Source of the DNA: Dactylellina haptotyla
Lineage: Eukaryota; Ascomycota; Orbiliomycetes; Orbiliales; Orbiliaceae
Assembly (NCBI GenBank): GCA_031310005.1
Contig: CM062388.1
Location: 620,001 to 684,000, forward strand
Direction: 5' to 3'
DNA: 64,000 bases
Positions within the stretch are counted from its first letter, which is position 1; each line of letters begins with the position of its first letter. The notes under the pieces were generated by a model that was given only the letters and a program-made list of their open reading frames with translations, searched no databases and had not been told where the DNA came from. Positions 57,861 to 64,000 of the stretch are shown in pieces. Made by a program: the position numbers and the translations under genes.

Positions 57861-59382
57861 TTGGTTGCAAAGCGCGAAAATTCGAAAGAAACAGAAAAAT
57901 ATCACGCGATTTGTTGCAGATAGCGCGAGAGGTAAGTCACGTTAATGGTTTGATTTCGAAGTTTCCGACGGGGGAAAAGCGAAGGTATCTCGCTATTGTT
58001 CAATGCTACTGGCATGCCACTAATCGCTCTTTTCCGAACGACTCGAAAGTTCCCTTTATATGGACTCCTATCACTGAGAAAATCATCAAAAATTCCGATA
58101 TTCAATCTTCAGCCCCTGCTAAAAAAGGCATATCGCATTACGGTGCTGTTTCGCGCGCAGCTAAATTCAACGTGCGGCTGAGTTGGCGTGGGCCAAGCCT
58201 GAGCTAGAATATGCCGAGTCAACTCTAGATCCAACCAAATGAATTTCAGCTTCAAGCTATTTTGTAGGAAGACGACCGTCCAATACTTAAGATTTAAGCT
58301 GGCCTAGTGTATCAAGAGCTGGGCTGCAGGGACAACAGAAAGCAGTGGCAAATCCTTGCGATTTTAGTCACAACCATATTGGTTTACAACTTTAATATGA
58401 TTTTAACAGAAAGAAGCACTGAGGTTGCAAGCGAAACTTTGATGTATGAAACGGAGCCTCAAATATCCGAATATAAATCGTGGATAATGGAAATATGCGA
58501 GATTGGGAATCATTCACCGTCTTATGGGCAGCGTTGTGATCTTAAATACTGCATGCGTTCGATCCAACGAAACACCAACTTGAAGAATCCGGAAACAACT
58601 GAACTCTGAATTGAATCCTTTGTATTGTATAACCCTAAACTAGTGCTCTAGCCCACAATTTTAAAGCCTCGCCAATTTCTGTTACCTAGACACGCACACG
58701 CCAAATCTAAGTTAGCAGCATCCTAGTAACAGACGGTTAGAAATCAATTAAATTCTAAACATATAACGAGGTTTAGACGTTGGAAACACATTTGTCCGTT
58801 CGTATTTTCGTTTCATGATGCAGTGGTTTCCCGTTTCAATATCTAAAACTTTTGCATAAGCCTGTAATTGAATTGACGATTTGAGAGATTTCGATTGTTG
58901 TACGTCAATTGACATTTATGAAATTGTCTAATCATGCTATATTCTCGATGGCAAATTTCTTGCACTTTCTTCCTTCAGCTCTCTAGTTAGCTCAAATAGA
59001 AGAATTACTCCCGTAGAACCTTCTCATTCCTTAATCATATGATCTTTGTAGATAATCAGGCCTGTGTTTCATGGGGCTTCAAATATCGTATAAGAGAAGG
59101 AGATCAATTAACATCGCAAAATTAATATGAAAATAGAATTAGGCTGGCACTTGGCTCAGTTAAAACTCTCCCAGTTATATGGGCTTTTTTATAACCCCTG
59201 TAATTTCCTAAAATTATTAAAGAACTTCCCTGGGCTTCTAGATTTTTTGTTGGCATATACACATACAAGAGGCCTACGACAAATGTGACGCAGATTCATT
59301 ATAGTGCTGACACTATGATATTCTGTCGCATTCAGCTATGGATCCAGCGTAATCATCAGAGATCTCCCGCATAGTTATGGCT
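57861..59382. other. AT-rich intergenic region
   Basis: Short frames at about 57911-58207 and 58307-58609 (plus) have no recognisable motifs and no splice partners. I see nothing else in this stretch. Confidence 0.5.
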
Positions 59383-59489
59383 TTAAGAATATTGGCGAAA
59401 GGGCCAACGAATTCCAGAACCGCCAGCCCCTCCACCGCCGCCACCGCCGCCACTGCCGCTACCACCTCCGATCCCTCCCGTTCAGGCAT
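59383..59489 (-). pseudogene. Glycine-rich peptide gene, frameshifted copy
   Basis: The start ATGCCTGAA follows an AG acceptor of a probable 5'-leader intron (donor AGAGTAAG, acceptor GCTAG), just as in the copy at 61596. From the fourth codon, one base is missing relative to that copy. In the shifted frame the sequence reads TGGIGGGSGSGGGG and on to SGIRWPFRQYS before a stop. In the ATG frame it gives an unrelated Val/Ala-rich product. It is probably a pseudogene of the plus-strand copy, transcribed away from it. Confidence 0.45.
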
Positions 59490-61595
59490 CTAGCGCAAAG
59501 TTAGATAAATTGACAAGTCAATAAAGTATTAATTATGGATCTTACTCTGAAATTCAAATTTTGCACTTAGGAATAGTAATAGAAAAGTTTTGACTTGGGG
59601 TTGAACTTGTATCCTTGAAGTACAAGTTGATATGGAGAGGCGAAGCTTTTGACTGATAAATCAAGTTAAGTAGATAGCTTCGAAAGTATTTTTAAATGCT
59701 TTGGCTGTTGGCAATTCGAATAGGGATCTACTTCGCTATTTGTATAAAAAGTCATAAAGTCGATGCAAATATTAAATATCAGCCATTGTGCACAATCCTT
59801 GGGCATTCCTTCAGCAAGCACAACACCTAGGATGAGGGATAATAATTGGTCGGTGTCGTAAGATCCTACTTTCACTTTTGAACTATATGAAACCACTCTT
59901 TCTATCTAGTAGCTGTAGCATTTTTACCAGGCCTCATGCCGGATCAAAATTTTACAGGGGTTTACTTCTAGCTAGAATTGCGATCAATAATAGCAGGATA
60001 AATACACACACAAGTTTTACCGGATGTCGATTTTTACTCAGAAATTTCTATGAGGCATGATGCCTCCAGGCTTTCTTGAAATGCTTCACAATTACATTCG
60101 CGTATAAATTCCAGTATGTATACATTTGTGTACAGAGCGGGATTGGTGGAAACCCATTTGTGCTGGCGTGCTTTTCGTCCCGCTTCAATCCCACAAACAT
60201 TTCCAGCGTGACTCGAGTTAGGCGATAACAAACACATTGGCATGTGGCACGCAGCAACCATGATGTTACTTGTCCAGTTTACTCAGAAAACACAGCCGAT
60301 AGCAACGTTGGCACATAATGAATTAGCTGACGAAGCCTACATCTGGCGTGCAGAACCGATGCCGTTGCATACCCCTGGCTTTAAATGTGGCACGCAGGTT
60401 GCGCATGCGCAGAAAAACACATCAGCCTCGTTGCTCAACCCGGCACTTTTGAACATGTACAACTTAAAGGCGTATTTATATAAATTTCCAGGTAGTTCGA
60501 CTGAAAATAGACACTCTAGACGGATAATTATAAAAGTTCACAAGTAGCGGTAAATTGTTAAACAAGAGTAGCATTAATATTCTTGCATATATAAGTTGCA
60601 GCTTCGGCAATGGGTGATAGGGGTGTTTATAAGAACATTTGTGGGTTGGTAACGCCCGCTTATATTTTGATAAGACCAAGTAAAATCAAACTATCATCAG
60701 ATACAGAATCTGGTTTTTATGAGAGCTGCGAGGATGTCCTCAAATTAAATAAATCATCAGCTGCAGGAAGAAATACAATTTTTGATGCATCACTGGGGCA
60801 AATTTCACCTCATTCCGTGTCTGCTGATTTTCAACCTACTTGTTCGCATTTATGATATTACTTGAAATCGAATCCTCAATCTGTATTAACGCATCATTCA
60901 TGCTGTAGATAGCCCTTCATATTGGAGGGAAATACTTAAAAGTTGGGTTGCATGGCGTGTACCTTGTTCAAAATTTGGGATGCCGGGCACATTTGTGGGC
61001 AAACCAGCTTGCTCCATATTATTCTGCCGCGCTCTGCCAGTGTTGAACCAAGCGTAACAACGCAGCCTACGCTTTGGTTCACTACAGGTCGTTTTTTTAC
61101 ATTTATCCACGGCTGATCCTTGCAGCATTAATACAGGTGCTCGCCAAAAAAGTTTCAAGGATATATTGCAGAATTACTGTGAGTGGGAGAAGATTATAAC
61201 CGCAGGAGCGCCAGAAAAGCAGCCGTGTGTTTTTACAGCAGCGCAAGTTACCTATTACAAGTATAAACGCTGCAGAAGTTACAATGTGAAAGTTTGAGCT
61301 ATCACCTAGTTGATCTCTATATAAGGACTCGGTAAATCCATCCTAATTTTTCAAGTGCTCTTATAAGCATTGCTCAAAGACAGCAACCGATCCAAGACAC
61401 CAAACCAAGCTCCTCAAACATATTCCTCTTTATCACAATCCAATCTCAACTTAAACTGTTCACAATCGAGCACTTTACAAAAACATATATATTCATATTA
61501 ACAGACTAAACACCTGAATATTCAAAGGTAAGAATTGAACCTCTGAGCCGAAATATCACTTCGACTGTATTCTAATCTTTTTATTCTATTGTAAG
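59490..61595. other. Region between the two divergent glycine-rich peptide genes
   Basis: Mostly AT-rich. Both ends carry the upstream regions of the peptide genes; on the right side a TATA-like TATATAAGGA near 61318 and a C-poor leader with many CAA/CAATC runs precede the leader intron. Frames at 60242-60547 and 60610-60855 (plus) have no recognisable domain. Confidence 0.45.
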
Positions 61596-61715
61596 ATGCC
61601 TGAAACTGGAGGTAATGGAGGAGGAAGTAGTGGTGGAGGCGGTGGGGGTGGGGGTACTGGGGGAGGTAACAATCCCCGTCCTGGTTGGATCGGGAGACCT
61701 TATGGAGGGTTCTAG
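61596..61715 (+). CDS. Glycine-rich 39-residue peptide
   Basis: ATG directly follows the acceptor TTGTAAG of an apparent leader intron whose donor is AAAGGTAAGAA near 61527. The product is MPETGGNGGGSSG, a run of Gly, then NNPRPGWIGRPYGGF and stop. It has no signal peptide. Over half the residues are glycine, and the aromatic/Pro C terminus is unlike a simple repeat artefact. A related frameshifted copy lies at 59383-59489 on the other strand, with the same start, leader intron and Gly core. The function is unknown; short Gly-rich proteins can be structural, RNA-binding or secreted by unconventional routes (inference). Confidence 0.45.
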   Translation: MPETGGNGGGSSGGGGGGGGTGGGNNPRPGWIGRPYGGF

Positions 61716-63485
61716 CCTGAAGACCACGCGGACAGGAGGGCAGGGTCCATATTCATTCAGTTATCTTCAAGAATTTTAAGGAGGCAGTTATTAAATGGCC
61801 CTGAAATGACATATAAGATAATACATGCAATACTCTGAACTCAGCTGAAGTCACCCCGAACTCCAAAATCAATGAAATTTTATTTTAAACAATTATTACG
61901 AATGTGCAGCCATTGGCGTTCGCAGCACTCGACTGAACGTAGCAATATCTTTTAGGTTTCATAAAGGGCTAATACAGATATATAGTTCCTAGATCAGGCC
62001 AAGAAAACTATGTTGTCTTCTTACCTTGAAAACCGTCCTGAACATATACCTGAAAAACTAATAATGTCCGCAATCCAATAAGCAATATTTGAACACCTCT
62101 CCAGTAGTATCGTTGAAATGAAGTGTTCAATATAAGCAAAGAGCTCCTGTTTTTGTGTTGATTATACTTCTCCTCAACCAATCATTCATAACTTGGTTCC
62201 TTAATGGTGTGATTCTATAGTAGATGTACGCGTGGATGATCATATTGCCGGGGCAAGCGTCGCACGATATCGCGCTTCGTAAAGCAAAATATGTTTCTGC
62301 GAAAGACGGTATTACCTGTAGTTATAAATTTTTATTCCATGTATAATTACAATTCGGATAGAAGCTGTTGATCGATTAGTCTTCTGTGTTGTCAATGAAT
62401 ACATCTCGATGTCTCTGAATACATCTCGATGTCTCGATATCTCAGAAACACTGCTGACAGGCGACCATACCTGTGTTGTTTGGTTTGGTTCGAGACCAAC
62501 CACCACCAAAACCAACACATTTTATAAATTCATATTTCCAACCATTGGGGAGTTGGAGGAGAAGTATGATTTCTAGGCGCCCGGAAGTGATTTTTGGGCT
62601 TGTATAATTTTCTTCAGGTTCGCCTGCCATTTTGGGTCATACCTCCATTCGGTTCACAAGATTGAGGTCTGACTTCTGGTTCATTACACGTACAAGATTT
62701 CTTCACGCCCAATAGTTAATACTTTGTGCCTCTCAAGTTAAAACGTGAAATCACTTTCCATATACAGCAATCGAAGGTAAATTAATGCCCAAAATTTGGA
62801 TAATTGATAAATGAATATATAAACTCCAGTTAATACGATTACAATCTACCCTTTAACAAGCCGTCCGGATATTACCTATCTCTTGGGAATTCCGAACGGG
62901 TATAAACGGCCGCTAAACGGATGTTAACGAGGTTCGGCGCAACTCAACACCGGGAACCCCACAGAAGTTAGCGCGAGCCAGTAAGACCCATGAATTTGGT
63001 GCCTAACAGAAACGCCATACTATTAAAATGATCGAATACGGAGCTGCTTTTCTATTGTATTAGCAATGGGCTCTCCAAATGGATATACCAATGAACTGAG
63101 AACCCCTGAAACCATAATTGGCTAATATCAATGATTCGTTCGAATTGGAAATTGAGGGAGATCTAAGAAGCCGACTCTCCGACGTTCCTACCATCACCTC
63201 GTACGAGCCTGAAGAGACCCGCAAGCTAATACCTTGTCTTGGGTCTCATCTTATCAGGGTTTACAAGCGACTAGCGAGGATTGCCATCGGACTTATTATT
63301 CTGTGTCCGGATTTACCACTTTTTTTACTAGCCAGCATTACATATGATATGGGTATATAAGGTTCGAACGCTGTCCTTCAAGTTGAGATGTCTATTCAAG
63401 GACCAGAAACTCTAAATTTAACTATCTTGCTCTCCTAGCCTTTAAATATCACAAAGCATCCTGCTAACCCGATCAAAATTCGAGA
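61716..63485. other. AT-rich intergenic region with a short tandem repeat
   Basis: Contains a 20-bp unit repeated twice at 62397-62436. A minus-strand frame at 62442-62630 (MAGEPEENYTSPKI onward) and a plus-strand frame ending at 63360 with one hydrophobic segment are weak candidates without recognised motifs. The ATG at 63066 opens a 19-codon frame (GSPNGYTNELRTPETI) that is closed by a stop just before the latter frame. The final 100 bases should contain the promoter of the hydrolase at 63486. Confidence 0.45.
62397..62436. repeat. 20-bp direct tandem repeat, two units
   Basis: GAATACATCTCGATGTCTC recurs with one mismatch at the last base of the unit. It may be simple slippage and is not part of a recognised element. 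Confidence 0.8.
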
Positions 63486-64000
63486 ATGGATTCAATTTCT
63501 CGTAAACCCGAAGATCTCCTGAAACTTGCTGACCTTCACCCAGAGTTGGCTGCATGGCTACAGGCGCACCCATTTCCCGCGCCTCCTCAAGACCTAGTTG
63601 GTCTACGAGCAGTTTATGAGAAACTCAACCAACGCTACGTTGGCGCTATTACCCGAGACCAAACTACTGGTATCACTATCGAGAATAGAACCATTCTGGC
63701 AAGAGATGGTTACGATATTCCGATAAGAATATACCGACCCCCCTCTTCTACCGAGCCAGGTCCCCTGATAGTAGCGATTCACGGAGGTGCCAAACTCATG
63801 GGTACCCTCACCGACGAAGAGGGTCACTGCCGTCTCTTCGCAGAGGAATTCAACGCCACTTGCATCAACATTGGATACCGACTATCGCCAGAGTACAAGA
63901 CACCAACAATGGTATACGATTGCTGGGATGTCGTAAAATGGGCTGCTGAGCATGCCGATGAGATTGGTAGCGACGCAAAGAAAGGATTTATTGTCTACGG
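63486..64000 (+). CDS. Alpha/beta hydrolase fold-3 (HSL-type esterase/lipase), 5' part
   Basis: The frame runs from the ATG at 63486 to the window edge (171 complete codons) and continues beyond. The hydrophobic core LIVAIHGGAKLMG contains the HSL oxyanion motif, here HGGA in place of HGGG; NIGYRLSPEYKTP is the next family signature. No signal peptide is visible, so the protein is probably cytosolic. The nucleophile motif GDSAGG would follow beyond the window. Members hydrolyse short-chain esters, and many fungal ones belong to secondary-metabolite or detoxification pathways. Function and 3' end cannot be judged from this window. Confidence 0.8.
   Translation, partial: MDSISRKPEDLLKLADLHPELAAWLQAHPFPAPPQDLVGLRAVYEKLNQRYVGAITRDQTTGITIENRTILARDGYDIPIRIYRPPSSTEPGPLIVAIHGGAKLMGTLTDEEGHCRLFAEEFNATCINIGYRLSPEYKTPTMVYDCWDVVKWAAEHADEIGSDAKKGFIVY

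Noticed and set aside
62480-62515. GGTTCGAGACC as a tRNA B-box
   Set aside because: Lies within a TGGTTT/AAACCA palindrome; no cloverleaf can be formed.

Overview
The window is nuclear DNA of a filamentous ascomycete (Pezizomycotina). Many genes carry short introns (about 48-110 nt) with GTAAGT/GTATGT-type donors and CTAAC/CTGAC branch sites. The gene families are typical of filamentous fungi: Clr5-ankyrin, CorA-like, a STAND/NB-ARC protein with a fungal N-terminal domain, GH55 and Ste23. A leotiomycete is my best guess, but that is inference. I derived the exon structures by hand from splice signals and reading-frame continuity.

Left part (1-13.5 kb): an accessory-looking block on the minus strand. 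Three intact F-box paralogues (433-1816, 7378-8810, 11912-13517) share the same first intron, with the same position and phase. A fourth, more distant F-box gene (5517-7020) is broken. Between them lie a secreted TAP-like serine hydrolase (2727-4241) and a six-exon CorA-like membrane protein (9262-11003). The CorA-like gene has an in-frame stop that a 27-nt downstream splice acceptor would remove.

Middle (13.8-41 kb): a type II membrane glycosyltransferase-like gene; a C2H2 zinc-finger regulator; about 5.6 kb without a recognisable gene; a secreted GH55 exo-beta-1,3-glucanase with strong codon bias; an MPP6-type exosome cofactor that also has a CCHC knuckle; a Clr5-ankyrin protein; two paralogous small single-pass membrane proteins transcribed towards each other; a repeat-rich segment of nested inverted repeats and a minisatellite; and the M16 metallopeptidase Ste23/insulin-degrading-enzyme homologue.

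Right part (41-64 kb): about 4.8 kb of non-coding sequence with a GTTC microsatellite and a G-rich tract; a large STAND (NLR-like) protein; a METTL21-like methyltransferase; an F-box-like protein; a SET/Vps75-type NAP histone chaperone; a 94-residue unknown protein; the complex I zinc subunit NDUFS6; a poorly resolved Thr-rich gene region; and about 6 kb of AT-rich DNA. That last stretch holds two divergent copies of a tiny glycine-rich peptide gene, one intact and one frameshifted. An HSL-type alpha/beta hydrolase runs off the right end.

Housekeeping genes (Ste23, NAP, NDUFS6, MPP6, methyltransferase) alternate with fast-evolving families (F-box, STAND, Clr5-ankyrin, small membrane and glycine-rich peptides). 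I saw no tRNA, rRNA, CRISPR array or recognisable transposon or virus-derived element. The least described items are the two small-peptide pairs, each conserved in gene structure rather than sequence length, and the palindromic segment at 34.1-34.8 kb.
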